A DNA stretch of 64,000 bases from Jaenimonas drosophilae. Its lineage: Eukaryota > Euglenozoa > Kinetoplastea > Trypanosomatida > Trypanosomatidae. The stretch is from contig JASAON010001633.1 in the NCBI GenBank assembly GCA_030849065.1, positions 1 through 64,000 on the forward strand. Reading direction: 5' to 3'. The translations under genes were made by a program, and so were the position numbers. Below, piece by piece: positions 35,911-46,800 of this stretch; positions within the stretch are counted from its first letter, which is position 1, and each line of letters begins with the position of its first letter. Under the pieces are notes generated by a model. That model saw nothing but the letters and a program-made list of their open reading frames with translations. It was not told where the DNA came from and made no database searches.

Positions 35911-38298
35911 ATGGATCAGCAGCCACTGCCCATTCCTGGGCACGATGAACATCAGCTGAGTTCCTCAACATCGAGTGGGACGGAGAGGTTAACAGAGCAG
36001 CCCGCCATGGAATCCTGTCGCAGTGGCTCCCAACCACAGGCGAGCTCGACCCTTCACTTAGCCACTTCTGCCCCACAGCTGAGCCCGATGGAGTTGCTCG
36101 AGAGCATCAAAGGCCTCCACGCACTGCATCAAGTTGGCGGCTTGACCCAGGAGGAGTTCACTCAGGCTAAACAACAGATTCTGGATCCTTCTTCCTCCTC
36201 CTCAACTTCTTCCACGTCCGCTGACGCACACCCCGCCAGCCACGGCCGAAGTGTTCACAGCGATGGGGGACGTCGTGGGCGTCTTCGTGGACGCCACGCA
36301 GCGCGACGGAAGTCAGCCTACAGCGCTGGCTCAGGGCACTCAGATCGTTCGCACAGTCACGACGATTCATCGCGGGATTCGGGCGGTCGACGACGACGTG
36401 GGCGACGCAGCAGCAGTCGCAGTAGTAGCCATAGCGACGATGAACGGTTCATGGTGATGCCCCGGGCGAAGGTGTGGGCGCAGCTCAACGTCCCACCACA
36501 CAACCCCCCGTCCGAGGTTCGTCGAGGATCAGTGATGGAGGATGACTTGCGGTCGCCGCTCTTCATGGGAGGTGGGCGTGGCGCTGTGAAGCGGGCAGAG
36601 CGTGGCGGCCACGATCAAACAACTGCCGTGCTGTGCACTGCCCCCGACGTACCAACGGGGGTGGTGGTGGACGCTGGTTCACCGCAGGCGGCCGACTTCG
36701 CCACGCGGATGAGTGCGACGGCGAGCTCCGATGCCAAGGAGCGGGACCCACACTACGGCACCTTTTCGCACTACCTCAGCGCCCCCCTTCCCTCAACGAC
36801 GGGCCCGCGTGGCGCGGGTTGGGGAGATGAGATGGAGCTCCAGCCCAACAACGAGGTGCGCATTCGGTACTTCAACAGCCGCGGGGCGAGTGGCGACCGC
36901 TTCTCAGATGTGGAGCTGAAGCCGGAACAACTCCGCCCGCCACTCTTCCTGCGCAAGTCGGGCAAGTCGGGGGCACTCTACCGTAAAATGGAGGGCTCGA
37001 TGGAGCCTGAGCGTGACGCTCCCGAGGGGGCCGCGAGTGGGCTTCCATCGACAAGCTCACGCCATCAACGCTCTCGCATGCAGCCCACCGAAGCTGGCAC
37101 GCTGTTTGATGCGGTTGCTGACCGGTCCCCCGCACTGGAAAACACAATGAGTAACATTCGCCCTTCCTGGGTTGACCCCTCTGCGTCGTCATCTGGAGGC
37201 AGCTCGCGATCCTCTAAATTTTTAGAGCAGAGCTTGAACTGGCATTGGATTGATGTCACTGGAAGGGATGCAGATCGACGACACTACATGAGTGCGATCC
37301 GCTTCCTGACAAAGAAGTTTGGCCTCTGTGAATCCTTCTTGGTGGATCGTGATCACGCCCTTGTGCTTCCGCAGGTGTACGAATCGCCACACTACCCGGG
37401 ACAGTATCTTCTCAACTTGCGTGTTGCCACGCACCAGATCTCCTTGCACGATGACAGCGTTCTGGAGCTGACCAACCGATGGCTCATTGTTGTCGATCTG
37501 CAACAGCATGTTGTGATTACGCTGCATCGCATGGATACCCCAAGTATGGCCAAACTACGTGCCCAGTGGCGTATCATCATGGAGGGGAGTGAGGTGTCCT
37601 TCCAGGAGTTCCTCCTCAAGGTTATCGATGATGCTATTTACACCTACCAGCTGAGTCTGGATGTTCATGCTGATTTGCTGGACAAGTGCGAAGCAAAGCT
37701 CTTCGCTTGTGAGCGACCTTCGAGCGAGTCGAAGAAGCTGCCGTCGAGGACGCACACCGCATCCTACGCCCGATTTGTTGATTACCGCATCTACAGCCAC
37801 TTTGCCGGCAGCGCTCAATCACCCTTCATGCGGGCTCTTCTTGATGAGGAAAACCGAACCGCACTCACAAAAGGAGAGATGAATAGCTTTCTCCATCATC
37901 TCCACCGTCGAACCAGTGTGCAGCACCGAATGCTGCTGCTAACTCAGCATGCTCTCACAGAGGCCTTCACGAGCCTTCGCTTGTGCAGTCGAGCGCTGGC
38001 AAGCCAAATGTGTGTTTCCTGCAGCGAGTTGGGCGACCGCGCGCTGGAGGTGCGCGACGACGCAAAGACCCTCCTTGATCTCCACATCTCCCTTCAGTCA
38101 TTCCGCACCAACGAGCTCATGGCGATGCTCACCCGTTTGTCGATGCTCTTCACCCCATGCACATTCCTTGCTGGTGTGTATGGAATGAATTTCAAGGAAA
38201 ACTTTCCTGAACTCTCCTGGAAGTACGGTTACGCCTTCTTTTGGGTCCTGTGCTGCACCATTGTCTTTGCCATGCAGTTTTATCTGAAACGCAACTAA
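35911..38298 (+). CDS. CorA/Mrs2-family magnesium transporter with long N-terminal extension
   Basis: A 795-aa CorA-superfamily protein. Family role: pentameric Mg2+ channel. Seen: a 430-residue polar N-terminus with Ser-rich, RS/SR-like (SRDSGGRRRRGRRSSSRSS) and Gly-rich stretches; the CorA cytosolic funnel from about residue 440 (LNWHWIDVTGRDADRRHY); the long stalk helix; and two C-terminal membrane segments, the first ending in the signature YGMN at 757-760, the second GYAFFWVLCCTIVFAMQFYL. The loop after GMN reads FKENFPELSWKYG, acidic as usual. The protein is about twice the length of a bacterial CorA because of the N-terminus. A second family member lies at 54477. Start 35911 (MDQQPLPIPG) is set by the acceptor at 35879-35880. 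Confidence 0.9.
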   Translation: MDQQPLPIPGHDEHQLSSSTSSGTERLTEQPAMESCRSGSQPQASSTLHLATSAPQLSPMELLESIKGLHALHQVGGLTQEEFTQAKQQILDPSSSSSTSSTSADAHPASHGRSVHSDGGRRGRLRGRHAARRKSAYSAGSGHSDRSHSHDDSSRDSGGRRRRGRRSSSRSSSHSDDERFMVMPRAKVWAQLNVPPHNPPSEVRRGSVMEDDLRSPLFMGGGRGAVKRAERGGHDQTTAVLCTAPDVPTGVVVDAGSPQAADFATRMSATASSDAKERDPHYGTFSHYLSAPLPSTTGPRGAGWGDEMELQPNNEVRIRYFNSRGASGDRFSDVELKPEQLRPPLFLRKSGKSGALYRKMEGSMEPERDAPEGAASGLPSTSSRHQRSRMQPTEAGTLFDAVADRSPALENTMSNIRPSWVDPSASSSGGSSRSSKFLEQSLNWHWIDVTGRDADRRHYMSAIRFLTKKFGLCESFLVDRDHALVLPQVYESPHYPGQYLLNLRVATHQISLHDDSVLELTNRWLIVVDLQQHVVITLHRMDTPSMAKLRAQWRIIMEGSEVSFQEFLLKVIDDAIYTYQLSLDVHADLLDKCEAKLFACERPSSESKKLPSRTHTASYARFVDYRIYSHFAGSAQSPFMRALLDEENRTALTKGEMNSFLHHLHRRTSVQHRMLLLTQHALTEAFTSLRLCSRALASQMCVSCSELGDRALEVRDDAKTLLDLHISLQSFRTNELMAMLTRLSMLFTPCTFLAGVYGMNFKENFPELSWKYGYAFFWVLCCTIVFAMQFYLKRN

Positions 38299-38948
38299 TA
38301 ACGTACGCTGAGCTATATATGGAAGGAAGGTGAATGCACTGGCCGCCAATGGTATCGAACTATACATGAAAAACACATATGTTGGCGGAACACTCTTTTG
38401 CGACTGGGCCCTGACACATACGAGATAGGGAGATATACTGGGTGGATCTTCTTAGGCTTTGCTACTCACTCTCCTTCAGGAGGAACAGCAGCTCCCCATA
38501 GGGGTTGGGGGGAGGCGACGGAGGCTCAACTTACTTCAGTTCATGGAGGAATCAGGGAAGCGTTCATTATCCTGGAATCATTGCATCAAGCTACAGACTG
38601 AGATCTGCTTAAGTTTGCCTTTTCTCCTTCTTTGTTTCTTTGTGATAGCTTCGCCAACTATAGGTTTTGGCGGTGTACCAAACAACGACAACGTGAAGAT
38701 AACCTTCGTGCTTGGTTTCGTCTTATCGGTTTCTTGAGTGCACGAAGGGAATCCTACCCTATATCGTCCATTGTGGAACACAAATCACCTGTACTTGTGT
38801 GTGTGTGAAGTTGAACACCTCACCAATCGAAGTCCCCCCATTTCCTGCTAGAGCATTATCACGGGGTAGCAAATCAACCAGTGAGTGCTTTTATGCCGAG
38901 CACTGGCCACTGAGACTCTCTTTGAGAAGCGTCCGCAAACCGTCAAGG
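38299..38948. other. 650-base spacer upstream of the USP gene
   Basis: No gene. The USP frame is open back to a TTG at 38712, but there is no ATG in that extension. Tract at 38605-38645 (TTGCCTTTTCTCCTTCTTTG..) is pyrimidine-rich with AG at 38649-38650 (GATAG). Confidence 0.5.
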
Positions 38949-41900
38949 ATGCCAGGGAACGATAAAGCAGACGAGGGCAACAACCTCGGGCACCGGCGCA
39001 GCTCAGCGGATCGGAACCTAGTTGACCCTCTTTCCTCCCGTCCAACCACCACTCACCAAGATGGTGATTGCCAGAGGATTGCATCGGGCTTTTTCGACGG
39101 ATTAGACCCCATTCTTCCTCACGACGGGCCCACCAACACACCTTCATCCTCCGCATCGTCATCATCCGCCTCCACCACCTCGCTGGATCGCTCCTCCACT
39201 CGCCAAGGGAAGTGGAAGCAATCGCCCGTTGATAGCACAGATGGAGACATTACAAACCTCTTCTACTCCGCCCTCAGCACAGATATACAGGCGGAGGAGG
39301 TGTTGCAGGATGAGGGGGATACGGTTCAACTAGCCCCCCTTGCTGCCACTGTGGGCCTCATCAACGAAGGCTGCACGTGCTACCTCAATGCCCTTCTTCA
39401 GCTTCTATTTCACACGTGCTACTTCCGATCTTGCGTGTATCAAATGCCAGTGGAGGGGAATGAACGGAGTGTGCATCGCGCCTTGCAGGACCTCTTCTTC
39501 CAGATGCAAGAACGCACAACACCAGCAAGAGTGAAGAAGCTAACTGATGCCTTTGGGTGGGGTGAGCAAGAGCTATTTTTCCAACATGATATTCAGGAGA
39601 TGGCCACCCTCCTCAGAGACAACCTCGAACAGCGCATGAAGGGAACCGTAACTGAAGGGGCGGTGAATCAGCTCTTTGAGGGGATCGGCGAGCAGTTTGT
39701 GGAGACGCTTGACAAGTCCTTCATCTCCCGCTCGCGGGATATCTTCTATGATATCCATCTGCCCCTCTCCGACGTTACAACCCTCATGGGTAGTTTAGAG
39801 TCGCTCACAAGCCGCGACCAGCTCATAGATGACAACAAGTACCGAGTGGAGCAGGAGGATGGCACTGTGGAGTACAAGGATGCGGAGAAGGGCTACGAGT
39901 TTAAGCGCTTTCCCCCCGTCATTTGGTTTCATTTGAAACGCTTTGCCATGGACTTCACCTCGCCCTCACTGGAGATGCGCAAAGTAAATAGCCGCCTGGA
40001 GTTCCCTGTATCGCTGGACCTCAGCTCCATGGAGAAGGGCCTCACGGAAGGGGAGGCGGAGTGCATTGCTGCCAAGACAAAACGTGGTGAGGCTGTACAA
40101 TCCTTCTTCAATTCCAATACGCATCCTTCTTATGACTTGTTGGGCGTTATTGTTCATCGAGGTACCGTCCGCAGCGGCCACTACTACTGCTACATTCACA
40201 ACTGGGATGCAGAGAAGGAGCAGTTCACTCACTGGTTAGAGTACGATGATGAGCGGGTCCGTGTCGTGGATGAGGATGTGGCAGTGCGCTCTAATTATGG
40301 GGGACATAGCAATTTCGATGATGGTGTTCGGGCCTTTGGTCGTGAGCCACCAACACTGACGGGACATAACACCAGTGCCTACATCCTCTGCTACGTTCGC
40401 CGTGGGGATGCACCTCGGGTGCTTGCCCCTTCCCCAACAGATATCATCACTCAGAGAGTGAAGGAAGCGTTGCGCACGGAACTTCGGGAAGAGGAAGAAC
40501 GCCAATGCCGCGAAGCGGAGCTCCGTGAGAGGATGACACTCTACATTTCGGGGGACGAAGGCTTGGAGCGCTTCTGCCAGGAGAACCAACAGGAGCTCCT
40601 TCCACGATCAATTCGAGGCTTACAAGAAAAATCAGATTGCGTACTCGAGTGCAAACGTACAGACAGCCTCTTATCCGTCTACGAGAAGATTGAGCAAAAG
40701 AGTGAGTTGCTGTTGGGAATTGCCCCTGTTGGATGCCGATTTTGGATCTGGTTGAGTGGCGCCTCTCCACCAACCCCACTCCCCACCTATGCCGAGGCTA
40801 CCACACTGAAGGACAACTTGCTCGCCTATCTACCCGTCAGTGACGGGCAGCATCCGCAAAAACTCCTCATCTACTTACAAACAGTGGTTTCTCTCCCACG
40901 GTGCATTGCGGACTCTTCCGCAGCGGTCGCGACTGCTACACTCGCCACCGACTACTTTCCCTTCATTGAGCTCTTCAAGGTGGAGGAGCGAGAACGTTGT
41001 AGCATTGTGCTCAAACAGCCAACTGTGGTGAGAGGATTGCACCTGCTCTTGGATATCAGGTCGGATCGCCCAGTGGAGGTTACGCTGACTATCTGGGTGA
41101 ATGGGATCCAGCTCCCGTCAGAGCAGCACGTTGAGCTGTTCGAAGCATCCATTTACATTCCAGCAACGGAGGCTGCACCTGTCAAGCAGATTTCGATACA
41201 GTGCCGGGTGGAGGACAGACCAATCCACATTGTGGCGGCTCATTTTGAGGTTGCGGCCGCCGTCACCGCCGCCTTCACTCCCCACCCTGCGCTCGTGGAT
41301 GGAAAGCAGGCCTTATCGCTGACAGGCTATGACCGTATTTTGGTTTTCATCAAGTACTTTGATCACGCAACGTGCTCGTTGCGGTATCTTGGCTCCACTC
41401 TTGTGGACCGCATTGCCGTCCTCTACTCTCTGGAGCCACTGATCTACCAAATGACGGGTGTCTCACCGACAGTGGAGGCCATTTCCGTGGCATCCACAGG
41501 CCTCTCACCGCGGTTCATGTACTTTGAGCAACAGCGCGATGGGGTGCGGAACTTGCACACCTCTGCGGACCTTGCTCAGTGCAAGGTGGAATGCGGGGCG
41601 GTCATCATTGCACAGCTTCGCGATGTTGCACCCGTTTACCGCCACAGCTGCGTGGATACGTACCTGCGCTCCCTGCGAGACACCGTTGATGTGCAGCTGA
41701 CGGAGCTCACACGTGTGGTGCACGACAACGTCAAGGAGTTTCGGAAGTCCGTGGAGTTGTACCGAAAGGTGGCAAGCGTGCTCATGGACACTGGAAGTGG
41801 CAGCACATCGAGTGGGACAGAAAGCGCTGTCGTTGAGCCGTCGCCGCCATGTGGACCAAGCCATGCTAAGCCGACGGGTGACCTCACCCCCCCACCCAAC

Positions 41901-43001
41901 TCGAGTGAAACTGCCAACACAGGACAAAACCCGTACAGTTATACACTTCCGATCCTCAATGATGCGGTCGAGGAGGTGGCACAGTCAACCTACTGTCCCA
42001 TGGACCTCATGTGGGAACTACCCACCGTCTACGACCGCATTGGCCAGGCTGCTGGCCATGATCCATCCTGTATTCAGCTCAACCGGTACGCATCATCAAA
42101 CAATGGATCTCCACAGCCCTCCTCCATCCCCATGTCTCTCCCTCCCCGCGCTACTTTGAGCACGGTCCTCGATCAGTCCGGCACCTTTGGCCAGAGCATG
42201 GTCTATCCACTCTACTGGGAGCGGCGGAGGGCCCCTCGTGGCCTCCCCGTACGTTCGTTTGAGACGGTCATAACCTTGAGAGACAGCCTTGGCCATGCGC
42301 TGCACTCTGAGCGCTACACCATCGATGCCACCACCTCCACTTCGTCCCTGTTTCGATCACGTGGCATTTCTTCACAAGATTTGGTGACGAAGGTGCTCCG
42401 CTCAGTGCAGCCGTGGGAAGTTGAGCACAATGGCCCGTGGGGTACCACGGCGGAAACCCTCGCCTCCACACACTTCGTCCTCGTCGCCTTTCCACGCCAT
42501 CGGCCAGTGATTTACCACATTGTGGAGGTGGACCTCAGTGACAAGGCAGCAGACTTCGTCGAGGATGAGACTGGAGAACCGCTCTCCTTCGACGCCTTTG
42601 ATTGGGATCTCATCCCAATGGCTCCATTGGAGCCATTTGAGCAGCGCATCGCGTGTTGCCATGCCGAACACCGCCATAGTGAGACGACCCCTTTTGGCGT
42701 CCCCTTCGTCATCACCATCAACCGCTCGACCACTGTTCATGAGGCCACAGAGATGATGTGCAACGCAACAAACATGCTCGCCGATGAGCTCAATAATGTG
42801 GAGAAACAGGGTGTCATGATGCTCACCGAGACAGCCAAGCACTTCACCTATTGGGACCAGGAGGTGCACCTCTTCTGGCTCCACACACCCAATAAGAGCG
42901 GACATATCCCAAGTTTGATGCTGAATCATTCTCGCCCACGAGAGAAACCAGGCTCTCGCTACGTGGCGCACCACAATCCGAAGCTGAAAATTGGTGCATA
43001 A
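38949..43001 (+). CDS. Ubiquitin carboxyl-terminal hydrolase, USP7-like
   Basis: A 1350-aa cysteine-type deubiquitinase. Reaction: cleavage of ubiquitin isopeptide bonds. Seen: Cys box VGLINEGCTCYLNALLQLLF with catalytic Cys144, an FFQHDIQEMATLLRDNLE segment of QQDA/E type, the KRFPPVIWFHLKRFAMDF strand, and the His box GVIVHRGTVRSGHYYCYIHN with His411, then SAYILCYVRR closing the domain near residue 483. The remaining 870 residues resemble the tandem ubiquitin-like C-terminal region of USP7/Ubp15 (for example LLAYLPVSDGQHPQKLLIYL). Residues 1-125 are Ser/Thr-rich and the TRAF/MATH domain of USP7 is not seen. Cys box has Cys in place of the usual Asn two residues before the nucleophile (GCTCYLN for GNTCYLN). 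First ATG in frame is 38949. Confidence 0.9.
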   Translation: MPGNDKADEGNNLGHRRSSADRNLVDPLSSRPTTTHQDGDCQRIASGFFDGLDPILPHDGPTNTPSSSASSSSASTTSLDRSSTRQGKWKQSPVDSTDGDITNLFYSALSTDIQAEEVLQDEGDTVQLAPLAATVGLINEGCTCYLNALLQLLFHTCYFRSCVYQMPVEGNERSVHRALQDLFFQMQERTTPARVKKLTDAFGWGEQELFFQHDIQEMATLLRDNLEQRMKGTVTEGAVNQLFEGIGEQFVETLDKSFISRSRDIFYDIHLPLSDVTTLMGSLESLTSRDQLIDDNKYRVEQEDGTVEYKDAEKGYEFKRFPPVIWFHLKRFAMDFTSPSLEMRKVNSRLEFPVSLDLSSMEKGLTEGEAECIAAKTKRGEAVQSFFNSNTHPSYDLLGVIVHRGTVRSGHYYCYIHNWDAEKEQFTHWLEYDDERVRVVDEDVAVRSNYGGHSNFDDGVRAFGREPPTLTGHNTSAYILCYVRRGDAPRVLAPSPTDIITQRVKEALRTELREEEERQCREAELRERMTLYISGDEGLERFCQENQQELLPRSIRGLQEKSDCVLECKRTDSLLSVYEKIEQKSELLLGIAPVGCRFWIWLSGASPPTPLPTYAEATTLKDNLLAYLPVSDGQHPQKLLIYLQTVVSLPRCIADSSAAVATATLATDYFPFIELFKVEERERCSIVLKQPTVVRGLHLLLDIRSDRPVEVTLTIWVNGIQLPSEQHVELFEASIYIPATEAAPVKQISIQCRVEDRPIHIVAAHFEVAAAVTAAFTPHPALVDGKQALSLTGYDRILVFIKYFDHATCSLRYLGSTLVDRIAVLYSLEPLIYQMTGVSPTVEAISVASTGLSPRFMYFEQQRDGVRNLHTSADLAQCKVECGAVIIAQLRDVAPVYRHSCVDTYLRSLRDTVDVQLTELTRVVHDNVKEFRKSVELYRKVASVLMDTGSGSTSSGTESAVVEPSPPCGPSHAKPTGDLTPPPNSSETANTGQNPYSYTLPILNDAVEEVAQSTYCPMDLMWELPTVYDRIGQAAGHDPSCIQLNRYASSNNGSPQPSSIPMSLPPRATLSTVLDQSGTFGQSMVYPLYWERRRAPRGLPVRSFETVITLRDSLGHALHSERYTIDATTSTSSLFRSRGISSQDLVTKVLRSVQPWEVEHNGPWGTTAETLASTHFVLVAFPRHRPVIYHIVEVDLSDKAADFVEDETGEPLSFDAFDWDLIPMAPLEPFEQRIACCHAEHRHSETTPFGVPFVITINRSTTVHEATEMMCNATNMLADELNNVEKQGVMMLTETAKHFTYWDQEVHLFWLHTPNKSGHIPSLMLNHSRPREKPGSRYVAHHNPKLKIGA

Positions 43002-43456
43002 CATGGGAACAAGACCTTACAGATTGATGATACAGACTCTCCTACCTCTTCCTACCTCTTCCTCCCTTCCCTACTACCTATGTACGCGTTCCACTGGGCC
43101 CATCACCTCCCAAGGTTACGGTTCCGTTGGAGCCCGCACGACGCTTCTTGCATCTCCGTGGTGTGGCGGCAACATTGGCTGAGCTCATTGGTTGAACCAC
43201 AACACCTTTCGAGCTTTCCACAAATGCTCAGCCTTGTGCCTTCATGTGGCGTGGCTTCCCTCCGGACCTGTGAGGTGCGCGCCGAACTATTTCTATCTCT
43301 ACTTCATGACGTGTGTGTGTACGTGTGCAGTCTATTGAAAACGCCGTGACGTGGTATGCGTGTGGGCGCCTTATTTTCAGCGTCCACGGTGTTATCCCTT
43401 CCCCTATCCAACTCTCCTCCATAGGTGTTGAAGGTGCGTTGATTTCATGTGAGCAT

Positions 43457-43490
43457 TCTCCTCACTCCCTTCTTCTGTTCTCGTCTTCAG
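43457..43490 (+). promoter_or_regulatory. Strong spliced-leader acceptor before a small ORF
   Basis: CTCCTCACTCCCTTCTTCTG then TTCTCGTCTTCAG, AG at 43489-43490, six bases before an ATG at 43497. Confidence 0.65.
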
Positions 43491-43496
43491 TCTGCC

Positions 43497-43667
43497 ATGT
43501 GGTGTGGTGTGGCGACTCTGACCACCCATCACGATCTGAGAGCGGAGAAACAACACCCTGCTGTATGTACTGCGACTATCCAAGAAGGCTGCATCAACAT
43601 TGACCGTCTGTCGGAAGACTTGCCTGCTTCACACTCCTCCTCCTCTCATCACCATTCTACTTCGTAA
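43497..43667 (+). CDS. Candidate 56-aa protein, unknown
   Basis: ATG-initiated 56-codon ORF starting six bases after one of the cleanest pyrimidine-AG acceptors in the window and ending in TAA, 226 bases before the TOP2 ATG. The first 45 residues (MWCGVATLTTHHDLRAEKQH and onward through CINIDRLSEDLPAS) look protein-like, with three Cys and several His; the end is Ser/His low complexity. No family is recognised. It could equally be a short upstream ORF in the TOP2 5' UTR or chance. The acceptor position is the main argument for a real gene. Confidence 0.35.
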   Translation: MWCGVATLTTHHDLRAEKQHPAVCTATIQEGCINIDRLSEDLPASHSSSSHHHSTS

Positions 43668-43893
43668 TCTGCTCTCTGCGTATTTTCACTGTAGCTTGTT
43701 TTCCATCGTCGTGGAAGGGCAGGGCTGATCAGTACCCAAGCAAGGATCAGCACAAACGCACAAACAATATAACACAGCATATTCCAGGTATACCGGCTAC
43801 TGAATAACAGAGAGGTACCTCCAAACCAGTCATAGATTTCGTGGCTCCCGCACGTTCATAGAAGAACATCTTGACCTCAAGAAGTAAGCAAAA

Positions 43894-46800
43894 ATGGCCG
43901 AGGTGTCCAAATACAAGAAGCTCACGCCCATTGACCATGTGTTGCTTCGTCCAGAAATGTATGTGGGGAGCATTGAAACCCAATCGGTCCCCATGTTTGT
44001 CTTTGATCCTGTGAAGGGCCAAATGACTTGGGAGTCGATGCGGGTGAACCACGGCTTTCTCAAGATTGTGGATGAGATATTGCTCAACTCTTCCGATAAC
44101 ATCAACAACAGCAAAGGCTCTCAGCGGCAGACATACATCAGCATCACGATTTCAGAGTCAGGTGAGATTGTGATTGAAAACGATGGTGCTGGTATTCCCA
44201 TTGTTCGTAGTCCAGAGCACAAGCTCTTCATTCCAGAAATGGTCTTTGGCCATTTACTTACTAGCTCCAACTACAGCAACGACGAAACCTCCACTACCGC
44301 AGGACGTCACGGTTATGGTGCAAAGCTGACCAACATCCTGTCACTCAAATTCTCCGTCATGTGCCGCACCAAGGGAAAGGAGTTCCATATGTCGTGGACG
44401 GATCACATGCGGAAAGCGACGGCTCCACGCATCAGCAAGTCTGAAAACGGTGCCAAGAATATCACACGCGTTCGCTTTACCCCCGACTACGCCCACTTTG
44501 GCTTCAAAAACGGCTGCATCAGCCTCGACATGAAGCGGGTGCTCCACAAGCGTATCATGGACCTCGCCGCCATGTTTCCTTCTGTGGAGGTACGCCTCAA
44601 CGGGGTTCCTTTTGGCTTCAAATCGTTCAAGGACTATGCCTCCCTATACGGTATCGCCCACACAGACGGATCACCAGCGCCGGGCCCTTTTGTCTTTGAG
44701 AGCAAAACTGGTTGCTTGGCCTTTGTGCCGCAGACTGTAGCCGGTGTCAAGCGCGTGGTTGGTGTAGTGAATGGTGTTGTGACGTATAATGGCGGAACAC
44801 ACTGCAACGCGGCATCTGATATCCTGACGAATTCGCTCGATAATTTGGCAAAGGAGATGAAGAAGGAGGGAAAGCTGCTGGATGCAGCCCGTATCAGCAG
44901 GCACTTCACCGTTCTCATTTTCCTGGTTCAGGTGCAGCCCAAGTTCGATTCACAGAGTAAAGCTCGACTGGTGAGCACCTGCGTGATGCCACGTGTGCCA
45001 CGCTCAGAGTTGGAGCAGTACTTGCAGTCGATGCCCTTTTTGGAGTCCAATGTGAACTCTATTTCTGATCAGCTGGCCAAAGACCTCAATAGAGAAATTG
45101 GCGCAGGTAAGCGGTTGAGCAGCAGAGCGTTGCTATGCTCCATTACGAAGTTGGTGGATGCAACGAGCACGCGATATGATGGACATAACCTCCGGACACT
45201 CATTGTGACCGAGGGTGACTCTGCCAAGGCCCTGGCGCTGAACTCATTGAGCAGTTCACAGAAGAAGTTCTGCGGTGTGTTTCCACTGCGTGGAAAGCTG
45301 CTGAATGTCCGCAACAACAACCTGAAACGCTTGAAGACCTGTAAGGAGCTCCAAGACTTGTTTGTGGCACTTGGTCTGGAGTTGGGAAAGATCTACAAGG
45401 ATACGAAGGAGCTTCGATACCAACGTGTCTTGGTCATGACTGATCAGGATGCGGATGGTTCCCACATCAAGGGTCTCGTCATCAATGCCTTTGAGTCACT
45501 ATGGCCACAGCTCCTGCAGCGCAATCCTGGCTACATCTCGCTCTTCTCTACCCCCATCGTGAAGGTGAAGGTGGATGGGAAGTCCAAGGAGGTGCTGGCC
45601 TTCCACAGTTTTCGTGACTACCACAAGTGGCAACGTAACCACCCCAATACAAAGTTCTCCACCAAGTACTACAAGGGTTTAGGTACGTCCACGACTGCAG
45701 AGGGTAAGGAGTACTTTGCGGATATGGAGAAGAACGTGATGCGGTTATTGGTGGAGCCTAAGGATAATAAGCTGCTCAACAGTGTCTTCGATTCCAGTGA
45801 GGTGGAGTGGCGTAAAGGATGGATGACCAAGGCCAATGCTTTCACAGGAGAAGTGGATATCGATCGAAGCAAGAAGGTCCTAACCATTCCCGACTTCGTT
45901 CACAAGGAAATGGTTCACTTCGCCTTGGTTGGCAATGCACGTGCCATTGCCCATAGTGTGGATGGTCTTAAGCCCTCTCAACGAAAGATTCTGTGGGCTA
46001 TGCTCAAGCGATCCAGCAAGGATTCCGCGAAAGTGGCACAACTGTCGGGTTACATCTCCGAGGTTTCCTCCTTCCACCACGGTGAGAACTCCCTCCAGGA
46101 GACTATCATCAAGATGGCACAGAACTTCACCGGCGGCAACAACATCAACCTCTTGGTCCCAGAAGGTCAGTTTGGCTCGCGTCAGCAAATGGGTAGCGAC
46201 CACGCCGCTCCCCGTTATATTTTCACCAAACTCTCTCGCTTTGCACGTATGCTCTTCCCCGCCGAGGATGACCCCATCCTCGACTACGTTGAGGAGGAGG
46301 GCAGCTTCGTGGAGCCCAACCACTACGTTCCCATCATTCCCTTGTTGCTGTGTAACGGCTCCGTTGGTATTGGCTTCGGTTTTGCCTCCAACATCCCACC
46401 TTTCCACCCAATGGATGTCTCGGCGGTGGTGCGTTCCATGATCAATGGAGAGCCCGCCAAGCAGGCGGTGAAGCGTCTGGTGCCATGGGCTGTTGGCTTC
46501 CAAGGAAGCGTGCGACGTGGGGCAGAAAATGAGTTTATCGCAGTGGGCAACTACACTGCTCACCAAGGTGGCTACGTGCGTGTTTCGGAGCTTCCCTGGA
46601 ACAGCAGCATTGAATCTTTTCGCTACCACATCAGTTCTCTGGCGAATCAGGATGTGGTGCAGCGTATTGCCGATTACAGTGGAGCGAACCACATTGATAT
46701 TGATCTCATTCTTCGCGATGGGGCGGTCACCACCTGGGGAGAGTGCGAGACGGACTTGGCGCTGAGCCAGCGCATCTACATCAACGGTACGGTCTTCTCC

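Larger units (their letters stand above)
43002..43893. other. 892-base spacer between USP and TOP2 containing a candidate small gene
   Basis: Contains the 43497-43667 small ORF directly behind a strong acceptor (separate entry) and a weaker acceptor for TOP2 (AG at 43693-43694 after TTTTCACTGTAG). Nothing else recognised. Confidence 0.55.
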
